Positions 1 to 9,110 of a stretch of 64,000 nucleotides of DNA are shown piece after piece (within the stretch, counting starts at the first letter, position 1; each line of letters opens with the position of its first letter). Origin of the DNA: JBFLYN01 sp040756655 (lineage in GTDB: Bacteria > Bacillota > Sulfobacillia > UBA8153). The position numbers and the translations under genes were made by a program. Where the stretch lies: positions 77,737 through 141,736 of the forward strand of contig JBFLYN010000003.1 of the NCBI GenBank assembly GCA_040756655.1. The letters are read 5' to 3'. Below the pieces are notes generated by a model, which did no database searches, was not told the origin of the DNA, and saw only the letters and a list, made by a program, of their open reading frames with translations.

Positions 1-884
1 ACATCCCAGTTCACCACGCGGCTGGCAGGCACAACAGCTATGCCCGCTGCTTCCAAGCGAGGGATTTCTTCCGCCAGGACCTGGGCCATGACCGGATGAA
101 CGTGGCCGATGACCAGGGCCCGGCCGTGGCGTTCTGCCAGGGCGGCCCCTTCCCAGAGCCGCTGTGTGATGGCGTCTGCTTCCCTTATGTTATCCAGGAA
201 AACTTGGTTGACCGCGGCAGGAATCCCCAGCTCAGCGGCGACTTCGGCCATCACCGATTGGGGCCAGGTGCGGCTGTCTACGAAGATCAGACCGTGTTCG
301 GCCACGACTTCCAGAACTGCCCGGGCCACCCGGCGGTCGGCCGTGGCACGTGAACCCATGTGGTTGTTTACGCCGGTGGCCTCAGGTACTTCCAAAAGAT
401 AGGACCTAACCAGGGCTTGAATGGCCTCTCCGGTCATGTTGACGGTGACGAACTGGGGTGTCGCGGGCAGCGGGCCCCGGGGTTCCATGGGCAGGTGCAG
501 GAACACCTCGTGCCCGTTCTCATGGGCTTGGCGGGCTTCACTTTTGGTGAACGGGCCCCCGGGCAGCACGGCCATGGTTATGCGGTAAGGCAAAGCGAAC
601 ATCTCGGCAGTGCCGGGCACTCCCCAGCCAAAGTCGTCGATGACAATGGCCAAGAGCGGTCGGGTTTCGGGGGGCTCCAGGCGGATTTCTCTGGGCGGCA
701 TCACTGGCCCGGGGCCGGGTACCGGTGGCCCAGTACCGGAAACGGGCGGGGGTGTCACTGCCCCGGGGATGTGCAGGTAAACAGCGAGCCAGCTGTGGGC
801 CAGCAACGCCAACGCTACGGCGGTTGCCAGGGCCAGGCCGGGCACCAACCGGGGCCGGACGGCGGACGGCAGGACCGGGGTCAA
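1..884 (-). CDS. divergent polysaccharide deacetylase (YibQ/DUF610 family), C-terminus cut by window edge
   Basis: This is a membrane-anchored or exported protein of the divergent polysaccharide deacetylase family (NodB-like fold), presumably acting on cell-envelope glycan; its substrate is unknown. The visible 294 residues have an N-terminal membrane segment (about 13-37), a Pro/Gly-rich linker (40-75), then a NodB-like domain that begins with LAIVIDDFGWG (two Asp of the metal site) and carries the family landmarks HLPME, NNHMGS and DSRT. The start is a TTG at 884, chosen because AGGTGA lies 5 nt upstream and the upstream PDZ gene ends only 5 nt away, so the two are co-transcribed. The protein runs off the left edge; the family usually ends a few residues later, so little is missing. 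Family assignment is firm, function inferred. Confidence 0.88.
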   Translation of the reverse strand, partial: MTPVLPSAVRPRLVPGLALATAVALALLAHSWLAVYLHIPGAVTPPPVSGTGPPVPGPGPVMPPREIRLEPPETRPLLAIVIDDFGWGVPGTAEMFALPYRITMAVLPGGPFTKSEARQAHENGHEVFLHLPMEPRGPLPATPQFVTVNMTGEAIQALVRSYLLEVPEATGVNNHMGSRATADRRVARAVLEVVAEHGLIFVDSRTWPQSVMAEVAAELGIPAAVNQVFLDNIREADAITQRLWEGAALAERHGRALVIGHVHPVMAQVLAEEIPRLEAAGIAVVPASRVVNWD

Positions 885-889
885 GGATA

Positions 890-2161
890 TCACCTGCCCG
901 CCTTACGGCGCAACCACGCCGCCAGGCGGCCGCTCCGGCGGAGGTCCACGTTAGCATCGTCCCCCGGCTCGGGGGCTGTTACCATATTCAGGTTCTCCAC
1001 CGGTCCCGGGAACACCAGGCTGCCGGTTCTACCCCGGCGCTGGATGACGAGCTCAAGCCCCCAGGGGAAGTCTGCCATGACCTGCCTCAGCTCGTCCCGG
1101 GAGTTCACCTCCACACCGTTAACACTGTGGATCACATCGCCGGGCAAAAGCCCGGCCCGGGCAGCCGGCCCGCCCGGCAGTACGTCCAGCACCCTGATGC
1201 CCCGGGCAGGATGGGTAAAGAAAGGGCGGCTTCCCAGCTCACCCCGGCTGGAAAGGGAGATCACCAGCTCGTGGCCCAGAGGCCCAAACAGCGCAGCCAC
1301 CCACCGGAAGATGTACAACCTAGGAGCCAGCACCGACAAAAGAAGCAGGCTTATGCTGTAGACCGCCAGGTAGCCGGCGGTGCGCCTGCTCTTCTCCAGT
1401 GGGCTGGAGCCCACTGCCAGGTCGCTGTAGCCTAACGCCGCCACGACCGGTCCGAGAGTGTAGATAAAGGTATGGGTAGCAGGCAGTGTTGTCACATCGG
1501 CTCCGATGAGCGGCCACCAATTTGGCATGTGGATAAGCCCAGCAAGCTGGGATATGTCCGGCACGGATACCACAAAAAGCACCACCAGCGGCACCGGCCA
1601 GAATCTCTGCATGCTGTAGGCCCCGACTACCTCGCTCCGGTCGTTCTTGATGAACAGGGGAGTGATGCAGCCAGCCCCGCTAAACCATATGAGCAGGCTT
1701 TCGGTGATGTGCAAAACCGCCACGAGAGCCATGATGGCGGGCACGCTCACCACCGGCCAACCCAGCAGGAGACTGGACACAGATACCAGCCCACCAGCGT
1801 AGGAAAAGCACATCAGTCTTGGGTTTACAAAGTACAGGAACAAAGCTAGCGGCAGGAGGTAGAAGACCCCGCTGTTGGTGAGGGTCACTCCCACGGTAAC
1901 CAGCAGGAGGCTGGCAAAGATCCCGCCGCCTAGCCCGTAGACAATGGCCATCACGACCTGGCGTCCTACCGGGTTCTTGACAGCGCCATACAACCGTTGT
2001 TCATTGCTGGCCACTCTCCGGTACTGCATGGACACCAACCAGACCACCAGCCAAAAGGCAAAGGCCAAACCGGGGGTGACCATGATCTGCGGTATGGTCC
2101 TGATTACAACCAAGGATAGCTCCACGAACGGGCGCAAGGTCGCTATGACGACCCCTCCCAT
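890..2161 (-). CDS. minJ: MinJ-like polytopic membrane protein with C-terminal PDZ domain
   Basis: The 423-residue protein has about eight hydrophobic segments in its first 310 residues and a PDZ domain near 325-400 (GGPAARAGLLPGDVIHSVNG). In Bacillus subtilis, MinJ of this architecture bridges DivIVA and MinD to position the division site; outside Bacilli the role is less certain. The neighbourhood supports the assignment: it directly follows the S41 protease gene (8-nt gap), which follows ftsE-ftsX-envC, the same order as ftsEX-ctpB-minJ in B. subtilis. The ATG start has no convincing Shine-Dalgarno sequence, so it may depend on translational coupling or begin slightly elsewhere. Naming rests on architecture and synteny. 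Confidence 0.75.
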   Translation of the reverse strand: MGGVVIATLRPFVELSLVVIRTIPQIMVTPGLAFAFWLVVWLVSMQYRRVASNEQRLYGAVKNPVGRQVVMAIVYGLGGGIFASLLLVTVGVTLTNSGVFYLLPLALFLYFVNPRLMCFSYAGGLVSVSSLLLGWPVVSVPAIMALVAVLHITESLLIWFSGAGCITPLFIKNDRSEVVGAYSMQRFWPVPLVVLFVVSVPDISQLAGLIHMPNWWPLIGADVTTLPATHTFIYTLGPVVAALGYSDLAVGSSPLEKSRRTAGYLAVYSISLLLLSVLAPRLYIFRWVAALFGPLGHELVISLSSRGELGSRPFFTHPARGIRVLDVLPGGPAARAGLLPGDVIHSVNGVEVNSRDELRQVMADFPWGLELVIQRRGRTGSLVFPGPVENLNMVTAPEPGDDANVDLRRSGRLAAWLRRKAGR

Positions 2162-2169
2162 CTAGTGCA

Positions 2170-3555
2170 TTAGCGTCCCAGACTCTCTCTGAGCACGGTC
2201 ACGGCCTTTTCCAGCTGGGGGTCATTGGCTTTCTCCAGCTCGGCGATGGCCAGGTTAACCGCATCCACCGTGGCCTGATCGATCTCTCCGGTGACCGGCA
2301 GTGAGTGGTTCTTCTGGAAAGCCTGGATCACTTCCACCGCTGCCGTTGACATGACGCCGTCGGCGTCCACACGGTAACCCAGGCGGGACAGCCGCTTTTG
2401 AACCTCCAACACCACCACGTCGATGGCCCCTGCTCCCAGCGTCTTTTGGTAGGTCACGGGTACCGTATGGGAAACCCGGGCCTCAACGATGATATCCGGA
2501 GTGATTCCCACCCCTTGGATGGAACGTCCACTGGGGGTGTAATAGTAGTCGGTGGTGAGTCGGACCCCGGAATCGTCGGCCAGCAGGATGATGTTCTGCA
2601 CTGAACCCTTGCCAAAGGTCTGGGTGCCTATGATGATGCCCGCCCCCCGGTCCTGAATGGCTCCGGCCACGATTTCCGATGCGCTGGCCGTGCCCTCATT
2701 GACCAGCACGGCCAGAGGCAGGCCCAGGGCCCGGGTATTGGACTGGTAAGTCTGGCTGCGATCGCGCCCGGTCACCGACACCACGGGCCCGGCCGGAACG
2801 AAAATCCCGGCCACAGCGATGGATTCGGTCAGGTAGCCGCCGCCGTTGTTCCTAAGGTCCAGGACCAGAGCCTTGGCTCCTTTCCCCATCAGTTCCTCGA
2901 TGTAGCTGGCAACCTCCCTGGAGGCCTGTTCGTTGAATGTGAAGATCTGCAGGTAACCGATGTCCGGCTCTAACATGCGGGCGTCGGCGGCGGGCACTTG
3001 GATGCTGGCTCTTACCAGTTCCACTTCGAAGGGGATGTTGGACGGCGGCCGCACCAATGTAAGCGTGACCCGGGTGCCCTCTTTGCCCCGGATCATAGCA
3101 GCCACTTCATCGCTGGGGCGGTCGTAAACGTCAACACCATCGACCCGGAGTATGCGGTCACCTGGCCTTATGCCGGCCCGCTCGGCCGGCGTGCCCTTGA
3201 TGGGCGCGATGACCGTCACGTACTTGTCTTTTACGCCAATGGTCATACCCACACCGCTGTACGAGCCCGAAGTGCGCAGGGTGAATTCCCGGTATTCGGT
3301 GGGGGTCATGTAGGAGGAGTAGGGGTCATCCAGGGCCTTGAGGACCCCGGCAGCGGCGCCCTCTATCAGGCGCTGGCGGTCGACCTTGCCTTCTTCCACA
3401 AAGCGCTTTTCGACTAAGTCAAGAATCTGGGAGAGCTTGGCAAACTCGTTATCATCGACATACTGCCGACTGGGAACGGCCAGGGCGTAGGTGGCTAGGC
3501 TGGTGAGGATCACCAGCAAGATGGCACCGGCCACGGCTTTGCTCTTGGAAATCAC
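2170..3555 (-). CDS. ctpB: S41 carboxy-terminal processing protease with peptidoglycan-binding domain
   Basis: This is an exported serine protease of the Ctp/Tsp family that trims proteins outside the membrane. Its 461 residues contain a signal-anchor helix (about 7-27), a PDZ domain (about 95-180), the S41 catalytic domain (about 190-365) with the nucleophile motif EGTASASE (Ser near 291-293) and general-base Lys316 in FGKGS, and a C-terminal peptidoglycan-binding type 1 domain (about 380-440). The GTG start at 3555 was chosen over an in-frame TTG at 3561 because a GGGGGG Shine-Dalgarno sits 6 nt before the GTG but abuts the TTG. Synteny with ftsEX-ctpB-minJ suggests orthology to CtpB, which in B. 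subtilis cleaves SpoIVFA in the sigma-K checkpoint. A role in sporulation is inferred. Confidence 0.88.
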   Translation of the reverse strand: MISKSKAVAGAILLVILTSLATYALAVPSRQYVDDNEFAKLSQILDLVEKRFVEEGKVDRQRLIEGAAAGVLKALDDPYSSYMTPTEYREFTLRTSGSYSGVGMTIGVKDKYVTVIAPIKGTPAERAGIRPGDRILRVDGVDVYDRPSDEVAAMIRGKEGTRVTLTLVRPPSNIPFEVELVRASIQVPAADARMLEPDIGYLQIFTFNEQASREVASYIEELMGKGAKALVLDLRNNGGGYLTESIAVAGIFVPAGPVVSVTGRDRSQTYQSNTRALGLPLAVLVNEGTASASEIVAGAIQDRGAGIIIGTQTFGKGSVQNIILLADDSGVRLTTDYYYTPSGRSIQGVGITPDIIVEARVSHTVPVTYQKTLGAGAIDVVVLEVQKRLSRLGYRVDADGVMSTAAVEVIQAFQKNHSLPVTGEIDQATVDAVNLAIAELEKANDPQLEKAVTVLRESLGR

Positions 3556-3586
3556 GGGCAACCCCCCATGTTGCTAAAGAATATGA

Positions 3587-3602
3587 GCCCGCGGGTGCGG
3601 GC
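3587..3602 (-). other. GC-rich hairpin between envC and ctp
   Basis: The inverted repeat GCCCGC-ACCC-GCGGGC (6-bp stem) is followed on the minus strand by a T-rich but interrupted run (TCATATTCTTT). It lies in the 107-nt gap between the M23 gene and the protease gene. It could be a weak terminator or an mRNA processing/stability hairpin that lowers downstream expression; the broken T-tract argues against efficient termination. Confidence 0.35.
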
Positions 3603-3662
3603 ACTACTATCTGGTTTTGGGTGATTACTCCCCGCAGACTCTAGTTTATCATATCGGAAGTT

Positions 3663-4811
3663 TCAAAACCACCCGGCCGGGTTTACGTATTCGCCGTTAA
3701 CCCGCACTTCGAAGTGCAGGTGCGGCCCGGTACTAAGGCCGGTGCTCCCTACGCGGGCTATGACCTGTCCTTGCTTAACCTCATCGCCCACTCTTACCAG
3801 TAGCACTGAGGCGTGGGCGTACAGCGTGGCGATGTTCCCGCCGTGATCAATGATGACGGTCAGCCCATACCCCCCCTGTGCCCCGGAAACGATAACCACG
3901 CCGGCAGCGGCAGCCTTGATGGGAGTACCTTGGGGGACGGCAAAGTCAATACCGGCGTGCATGCGATTTTGGCCGAGGATGGGGTGGTAACGTGGGCCGA
4001 AGGACGACGAAATCCACCCGCCGTCCACCGGACGGATCATGGGGATCCTGCCCGAGGCAGCGGCCTCGCGCTGCAGACGGGCCTGCAGCTCCCGGATCTC
4101 CCCGCTTAGCCTCTGTGACTGCTGATCCAGCTCGTCCAAGGCCCTGGCATACTGGTCCTTTTGGCTTTCCAGCTGTTGAAGGTAGGCCTGACGCTCGCGG
4201 CTGCGAGACGCCACCTGTGCTCGCTTTCTCTCCTCATCCTGCCGGAGAGCCAGTAGCTTCTGGCGCTGGTTTTCCAGCTCTTCCAGCCGCTGCTGGCGCG
4301 CGGTCCACTCGGCCTCCATGGCGGCAAGGAGCTGGACGTCCTGGTTGATAATGCGCCTAAGCATGTCAAACCTACTCAAAAAGTCGGAGATGCTGGTGGA
4401 CTGAAGAAGCACCTCCAGGTAAGACACGGTCCCGGCCTTATAGATGGCCCGCACCCGCTGGGCAAGCAGGTCGTTTTGCTGGTCTAGCCGCTCTTCGGTG
4501 TCCCTAAGCTCGCGCTCAACGGTGTTGATCCGGTCAGTTGTAATGGATATCTGCAGGGCAATGTAAGCCAGCTCCCTTTCTGTAAGGGCCAGCTGCCGCT
4601 CAAGGCGGTCCAGTTCAGCCAACACGCCGGATTCTTGTTTTTCCGCGACGCTAAGGGCCTTCTTCTGCTGTTCGATGTCCTGCATGATCCGCTCGAGTTC
4701 TTTCTGCTTGGCCCGAAGCTCCGCTGACGAGGCGCCCGCCAGGCGCACTCCCAGGCTGACCAGGAGCGTCAAACTGAGCATCAGAGCCATCACGCGCTTT
4801 ACAAACAGCAC
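3663..4811 (-). CDS. envC: EnvC-like murein hydrolase activator / M23 endopeptidase with coiled coil
   Basis: The 382-residue exported protein has a signal peptide (about 1-27), a long coiled coil rich in Glu, Gln, Arg and Leu (about 30-250), and a LytM/M23 domain (about 270-382). The Zn-binding residues are intact: HxxxD in HAGID and HxH in GPHLHFEV, so it may itself be an active endopeptidase, unlike enterobacterial EnvC, which has a degenerate site. It lies directly behind ftsX, and in B. subtilis and E. coli FtsEX controls exactly such coiled-coil hydrolases or activators. The GTG start at 4811 is supported by GGAGG 7 nt upstream, located inside the last codons of ftsX. Confidence 0.88.
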   Translation of the reverse strand: MLFVKRVMALMLSLTLLVSLGVRLAGASSAELRAKQKELERIMQDIEQQKKALSVAEKQESGVLAELDRLERQLALTERELAYIALQISITTDRINTVERELRDTEERLDQQNDLLAQRVRAIYKAGTVSYLEVLLQSTSISDFLSRFDMLRRIINQDVQLLAAMEAEWTARQQRLEELENQRQKLLALRQDEERKRAQVASRSRERQAYLQQLESQKDQYARALDELDQQSQRLSGEIRELQARLQREAAASGRIPMIRPVDGGWISSSFGPRYHPILGQNRMHAGIDFAVPQGTPIKAAAAGVVIVSGAQGGYGLTVIIDHGGNIATLYAHASVLLVRVGDEVKQGQVIARVGSTGLSTGPHLHFEVRVNGEYVNPAGWF

Positions 4812-4814
4812 TGC

Positions 4815-5708
4815 TCAACCTCCCTGAGCGCCCAAGAACCTACGGACCGCTATGACACTTCCCACCGCGCCAATGGCCGTACCCGTCCCTAACAGCAACT
4901 GCACCACGGCCTCGAGTTCTGCCCCGGGCGGCAAAAGAGGCAAAAACGGGATGCTGGTGGACAAGGCCGACACTACCCTCAGGTATACCTGTTTGACCAT
5001 GACCGCGGCCAGCCCGGCCCCGGCCAGACCCAGGATGATGCCCTCCACTGCAAACGGACCCTTGATGAAGGCGTCGGTGGCACCCACCAGCCGCATAATG
5101 GCGATCTGGCGGCGGCGGGCAAACACCGTAAGCCTGATGGTGTTGGCGACCAGAAGACAGGTGGCCGCGACCAGGACCATCACCAGCATGTAGCCGCCCA
5201 GCCTGATCAGCCTGGTGATTTCAAGAAGCTGCTCGACGGTGTCCTTGGCGTAGGCCACTTCCTCCACGCCCGGGAGTCCAGAAGCATATGCTGCCACCTG
5301 CCCGGCCCCTTCGGGCCATACCAGGTTAACCTCGATGGACGCCGGAAGCGGGTTCATGTGGGCGATGCCGTCTAACAGGCCCTGCTGGTCTCCAAACTGC
5401 CGCCTGAGGCGTTCAAGGGCTTCTTCCTTGCTTACATACCGGACTTCCCGTACCTCATCAAGCCGGGAGAGCAGGTCCATGATCTCCCGGGCGCCGCCTT
5501 CATCGACTTTCGTTTCCAGGTAGAGGGTGAGCTCGACTTGGCCCTCCAGAGTGCCGGTCACGGCGTCTATGTTCAGGGACAAAAGCACCATGGATCCGAG
5601 CATAAACAGGCAAAGGGCCACCGTGCTAACGGATATCAAGCTCATCGGGGCGTTGCGCCTTATGCTGATAAAGGCTTCTCTGACCGCATGAACCAGGAAT
5701 CGTATCAC
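4815..5708 (-). CDS. ftsX: permease-like cell division protein FtsX
   Basis: The 297-residue membrane protein shows the FtsX layout: one N-terminal membrane helix (about 22-45), a large extracytoplasmic domain (about 45-170) that would contact a hydrolase such as the downstream EnvC-like protein, and three C-terminal membrane helices separated by RLTVFARRRQIAIMRLVGA, the cytoplasmic coupling segment for FtsE. It overlaps the ftsE stop codon in a GTGA arrangement, so translation of the two is coupled, and the envC ribosome-binding site sits in its own 3-prime end. The three genes form a tight ftsE-ftsX-envC unit for cell-wall cleavage at division or during sporulation. Confidence 0.94.
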   Translation of the reverse strand: MIRFLVHAVREAFISIRRNAPMSLISVSTVALCLFMLGSMVLLSLNIDAVTGTLEGQVELTLYLETKVDEGGAREIMDLLSRLDEVREVRYVSKEEALERLRRQFGDQQGLLDGIAHMNPLPASIEVNLVWPEGAGQVAAYASGLPGVEEVAYAKDTVEQLLEITRLIRLGGYMLVMVLVAATCLLVANTIRLTVFARRRQIAIMRLVGATDAFIKGPFAVEGIILGLAGAGLAAVMVKQVYLRVVSALSTSIPFLPLLPPGAELEAVVQLLLGTGTAIGAVGSVIAVRRFLGAQGG

Positions 5709-6382
5709 CGGTACGACCCTCTCTCCTGGTCCCTTATCACCTGCCCGCCGCCTAGTTCGATCACGCGCTTTTTCATGGTGTTCACCAGCGCCTGGGCATG
5801 AGTGGCCATGACCACCGTGGCCCCCAGCCGGTTAATCTCCTCCAGCAGGCCGACGATCTCCTGGGCCGTACCCGGGTCCAAGTTCCCAGTAGGCTCATCG
5901 GCCAAGATGATGGACGGGTCGCGAACCATGGCCCGGGCCAGTGCCACTCGCTGTTGCTCTCCGCCAGACAGCTGGTCGGGCCAGGACTTGATCTTGTCGG
6001 TGAGTCCCACCAACCCGAGCACGTACCTGACCCGGTGCCGGATTTCCCCCCAGGGCATCCCGGTCACCTGCAGCGCAAAGGCTATATTCTCGTACACGGT
6101 CTTTTCGGGCAGCAGCTTGAAGTCCTGAAAAACCATGCCCATCCGACGTCGCAGAAAGGGAACCTCCCGGGGACTCATGCGGGTTATGTCCTTTCCGTCC
6201 ACCAGCACCCGGCCCCGGCTGGGCATCTCTTCACGGTAGATGAGCTTGATGAGCGTCGACTTGCCGGCCCCGCTGGGGCCCACCAGGAACACAAACTCGC
6301 CCTTCTTGATATGGAGATTGACGTCGCGTAGGGCGTGGATATCGCGAGGAAAAGTCTTCCATATGCCGACCATCCGGATCAC
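5705..6382 (-). CDS. ftsE: cell division ATP-binding protein FtsE
   Basis: This is the ABC-type ATPase partner of FtsX. The 225 residues contain Walker A (GPSGAGKST), the Q-loop region (GMVFQDFKLLPEKTVYENI), the ABC signature (LSGGEQQRVALARAM), Walker B (ILADEPTGNLDP) and the switch His in ATHAQ. A longer open frame exists upstream, but the GTG at 6382 gives the normal FtsE length and is preceded by a GAGGTG Shine-Dalgarno at about 6 nt, so it was taken as the start. It begins the ftsE-ftsX-envC-ctp-minJ-deacetylase run, downstream of a terminator that isolates it from the transketolase genes. Confidence 0.94.
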   Translation of the reverse strand: MIRMVGIWKTFPRDIHALRDVNLHIKKGEFVFLVGPSGAGKSTLIKLIYREEMPSRGRVLVDGKDITRMSPREVPFLRRRMGMVFQDFKLLPEKTVYENIAFALQVTGMPWGEIRHRVRYVLGLVGLTDKIKSWPDQLSGGEQQRVALARAMVRDPSIILADEPTGNLDPGTAQEIVGLLEEINRLGATVVMATHAQALVNTMKKRVIELGGGQVIRDQERGSYR

Positions 6383-6440
6383 CAAAGACACCTCACAGTG
6401 CCCAGGCATTTCGACATAATCGGAGGAATTCCCTTCTACC

Positions 6441-6480
6441 CAGGGAAAATTGTAAAGGCGGCGCACAATTTGCGCCGCCT
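6441..6480 (-). terminator. intrinsic terminator after the transketolase genes
   Basis: A perfect 10-bp stem (AGGCGGCGCA/TGCGCCGCCT, 6456-6480) with a 5-nt loop is followed on the minus strand by TTTACAATTTT. It lies 30 nt past the stop of the transketolase C-terminal subunit and separates the wecG-transketolase transcript from ftsE. Confidence 0.8.
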
Positions 6481-6510
6481 CCCGGGCAGGATCTACATTT
6501 GCCTAACCAG

Positions 6511-7452
6511 CTAGCCGTCCCTGGCCATAACGGCAGACCGGGCGGCTTGGGCCAGGTGCGTTGCCGTAAGACAATATTCCTCCAAAAGTTCACCGGGTGT
6601 ACCGGACTGCCCAAACCGATCTCGGATGCCCACCCTCTGGACCGGGACCGGGTATGCCTCGCTGAGCAGTTCGGCCACTGCGCCCCCCAACCCGCCGATG
6701 ACCGAGTGCTCCTCGGCGGTTACCACCGCCCCGCAGCGGGCCGCAGACTGCACAAGGGTCTCGGCGTCCAGGGGTTTTATGGTATGGACGTTTAGCACCT
6801 CGGCCTCGATCCCTTCTTTCGCCAAAAGCGCGGCAGCCTCCAGGCATGCCGCCACCATGATGCCGGTGCCCGCCAGGCACACGTGCTGGCCCGCCCGCAG
6901 GGTGGATATGCGCCCGGGCTCAAACTGGTAGCCGGGTGGGGTCACCATGGGTACCGGATGACGGCCCAACCGCAGGTAAACCGGGGTTTCTATCTGTGCG
7001 GCGGCCCGTACCGCGGCTTCGGTCTCCCGGGCATCACAGGGGCATATCACCGTCATGCCGGGGATGACTCGCATGAGCGCGATGTCCTCTATGGACTGGT
7101 GCGATGCCCCGTCGGCCCCCACCGTGAGGCCGGCGTGGGTAGCAGCTATCTTCACACCAAACCCGGCGTAGGCCACGGACTGGCGGATCTGCTCGTACGT
7201 CCGTCCAGCTGCAAAGATGGCAAACGTGCTGGCGAAGGGCACTTTCCCGCAAGCGGCCAGGCCGGCGGCGGCTCCCATCATGTTGGCTTCGGCAATGCCG
7301 AAGTTGAAAAAGCGGTCTGGGAACTTGCGAGCAAACTTCGCGGTCATGGTGGAACCGGACAGGTCTGCATCCAGCACCACCACGCGGCCGTCCTCGCTTC
7401 CCAGCGCTGCCAGGGCATCCCCGTAGGCGACGCGAGTGGCTATGTCAGCCAC
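6511..7452 (-). CDS. transketolase, C-terminal subunit
   Basis: This is the pyrimidine-binding plus C-terminal half of a split transketolase (pentose phosphate pathway; thiamine diphosphate-dependent transfer of C2 units). The 313 residues carry FNFGIAEANMMGAAAG, with the conserved Glu that activates thiamine, and the Rossmann-like C-terminal domain. Split transketolases are common in thermophilic Bacillota and archaea. The GTG start at 7452 was chosen because homologous sequence starts at ADIATRVAYGDAL and a GGAGG lies about 10 nt upstream. It overlaps the N-terminal subunit gene by 8 nt, as expected for equimolar subunits. Confidence 0.92.
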   Translation of the reverse strand: MADIATRVAYGDALAALGSEDGRVVVLDADLSGSTMTAKFARKFPDRFFNFGIAEANMMGAAAGLAACGKVPFASTFAIFAAGRTYEQIRQSVAYAGFGVKIAATHAGLTVGADGASHQSIEDIALMRVIPGMTVICPCDARETEAAVRAAAQIETPVYLRLGRHPVPMVTPPGYQFEPGRISTLRAGQHVCLAGTGIMVAACLEAAALLAKEGIEAEVLNVHTIKPLDAETLVQSAARCGAVVTAEEHSVIGGLGGAVAELLSEAYPVPVQRVGIRDRFGQSGTPGELLEEYCLTATHLAQAARSAVMARDG

Positions 7453-8278
7453 GGGCCTGCACCTCCTCAAGCTGGGCCAGGGCTTCTTCCAACTGGGCCG
7501 GGGTGGGGGCCTTGCCGTGCCACTCGACCCGGTTCTCCATGAAGGGCACTCCCCGGCCTTTTACCGTCCTGGCCAGGATGGCCACGGGCGAGTCGCCGGC
7601 ACCTGCCCGGCCTATGGCCGCGCTGATCTGGGCCGGGTCGTGGCCATCGACCGTGGCCACCTGCCACCCAAACGCCCGCCATTTGTCGGCCAGCGGTTCG
7701 GGCGACATTACTTCGGTGATGGGTCCGTCTATCTGCAGTCCGTTATAGTCCACGATGGCCACCAGGCGCCGGAGGCGGTAGTGGGCGGCGCTCATGGCTG
7801 CCTCCCAGTTCTGACCTTCCTGCAGTTCTCCGTCGCCCAAGAGGGCAAATACCCGGTAGTCAAGGCCATCCAGACCTCCCGCCAGCGCCATACCCACAGC
7901 GATGGAGAGACCCTGCCCCAATGAACCGGTGGATGCCTCCACGCCCGGTGTCTTCTTCCGGTCCGGGTGGCCCTGCAATATCGAACCCAGCTGCCTGAGC
8001 CTGGATAGCTCGCTCACCGGGAAGAAGCCCCGCTCGGCTAGGGCCGCGTACAGCACGGGGGCAGCGTGACCCTTGCTCAGGATGAACCTGTCCCGTTCGG
8101 GCCAGCTGGGTCGCTGGGGATCTAGTCTCATGACGTGGAAGTAAAGGGTCGACAGGATCTCGGCGGCTGAGAGCGACCCGCCCGGATGGCCCGAGCCCGC
8201 CAGGGATGTCATCTCCAGCACGTGTCTTCTGAGCCTTCTGGCTACGTCCAGTAACCTGGCCCTTGTCTGGTCGTCCAA
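7445..8278 (-). CDS. transketolase, N-terminal subunit
   Basis: This is the thiamine diphosphate-binding half of the split transketolase. The 277 residues include SGHPGGSLSAAEIL at the start of the fold, the GxGL-type region LGQGLSIAVGMAL, and the Mg/ThDP motif GDGELQEGQNWEA followed by the metal ligand region DYNGLQIDG. The TTG start at 8278 follows GGGAGG by 7 nt; an in-frame ATG at 8293, which overlaps the wecG stop as TAATG, is the main alternative and would add five residues. It sits between wecG and the C-terminal subunit in one transcript. Confidence 0.9.
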   Translation of the reverse strand: MDDQTRARLLDVARRLRRHVLEMTSLAGSGHPGGSLSAAEILSTLYFHVMRLDPQRPSWPERDRFILSKGHAAPVLYAALAERGFFPVSELSRLRQLGSILQGHPDRKKTPGVEASTGSLGQGLSIAVGMALAGGLDGLDYRVFALLGDGELQEGQNWEAAMSAAHYRLRRLVAIVDYNGLQIDGPITEVMSPEPLADKWRAFGWQVATVDGHDPAQISAAIGRAGAGDSPVAILARTVKGRGVPFMENRVEWHGKAPTPAQLEEALAQLEEVQARG

Positions 8279-8292
8279 ACTGATACCTCCCA

Positions 8293-9033
8293 TTACCCCT
8301 TTTGGCCAAAAAAGCGCGAGCGCAGGACTGCCAGCACAAAGGCGGGCAGGGCCAGCTGGCGCCGCCAGCGCTTGGGCTCGCGCATGAGCCGGTAGAGCCA
8401 TTCCAGACCCCCGCGCTGCATCCAGGCGGGAGCCCGGGGAGTGGCACCCGAGAGCACGTCAAAAGCACCACCCACCCCCATGGCCAGGAGGTCCTGCCAC
8501 AGGCCCTGGTAAGAAGCTATGAACTTCTCCTGCCGGGGCTGTCCCAGGGCCACCAGTAGCAGGCGGGGGTTGGCCCGGGCGATCTCGGTGGCGATGGCGC
8601 GCTCCCGGGCCGGATCGAAATATCCATGACAGGCACCGGCAAGATCCAGCTCGGGATAGGTTTCCCGCAACCGCGTCACCAAAGCCTCCAGGACCGCGGG
8701 CTTGGCACCCAGGAGGAACACCGGCCAGCGGCGGCGGGCGGCTTGGGAGATGAGACTAGCGGTAAGGTCCACACCAGTGACCCGGGCGGGAAGCCCGGGA
8801 GGGTGCAGCAGTCGGGAGGCCCAGACCACGCCCGCGCCGTCGGACACCACCAGCGCCGCCCGGTCCAGGATGGAACCAAGGTCCGAGTCCCGCCGCGCCA
8901 TCATGACCAGCTCGGCGCCGGCGGTTACCACCTGGTGCACCCCCCCGCCCTCTATGAGGTCTATGGCGGTGCGTGTGGCCTCTTTGTGTGCGACGCTGTC
9001 AAACCCAACCCCAAGAACCTGCACTCGGCCCAT
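8293..9033 (-). CDS. tagA: WecG/TagA/CpsF family N-acetylmannosaminyltransferase
   Basis: This GT26 enzyme transfers ManNAc (or a related sugar) from UDP to undecaprenyl-PP-GlcNAc, the second step in making teichoic acid or other wall-polymer linkage units. The 246 residues show the family signature from the N-terminus: GVDLTASLI, FLLGAKP, LLVALGQPRQEKFI (catalytic region), GVGGAFDVLSG and the membrane-associating C-terminus EWLYRLMREPKRW. The ATG start at 9033 follows AAGGGTG by 6-7 nt. The tagO and wecB (mnaA) genes at the other end of this window supply the lipid-GlcNAc acceptor and UDP-ManNAc, so all three linkage-unit steps are encoded here. Confidence 0.9.
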   Translation of the reverse strand: MGRVQVLGVGFDSVAHKEATRTAIDLIEGGGVHQVVTAGAELVMMARRDSDLGSILDRAALVVSDGAGVVWASRLLHPPGLPARVTGVDLTASLISQAARRRWPVFLLGAKPAVLEALVTRLRETYPELDLAGACHGYFDPARERAIATEIARANPRLLLVALGQPRQEKFIASYQGLWQDLLAMGVGGAFDVLSGATPRAPAWMQRGGLEWLYRLMREPKRWRRQLALPAFVLAVLRSRFFGQKG

Positions 9034-9110
9034 GTGGCGCACCCTTCTGGTCATGGACTGACACGGACTGTGTTCCACAGCAACCTGCGATCTCCTGCCC
9101 TTCAGCAGCG

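Noticed and set aside
360..1435. Long overlapping plus-strand frames at the left end
   Set aside because: They oppose the polysaccharide deacetylase and MinJ-like genes, which are supported by motifs and ribosome-binding sites.
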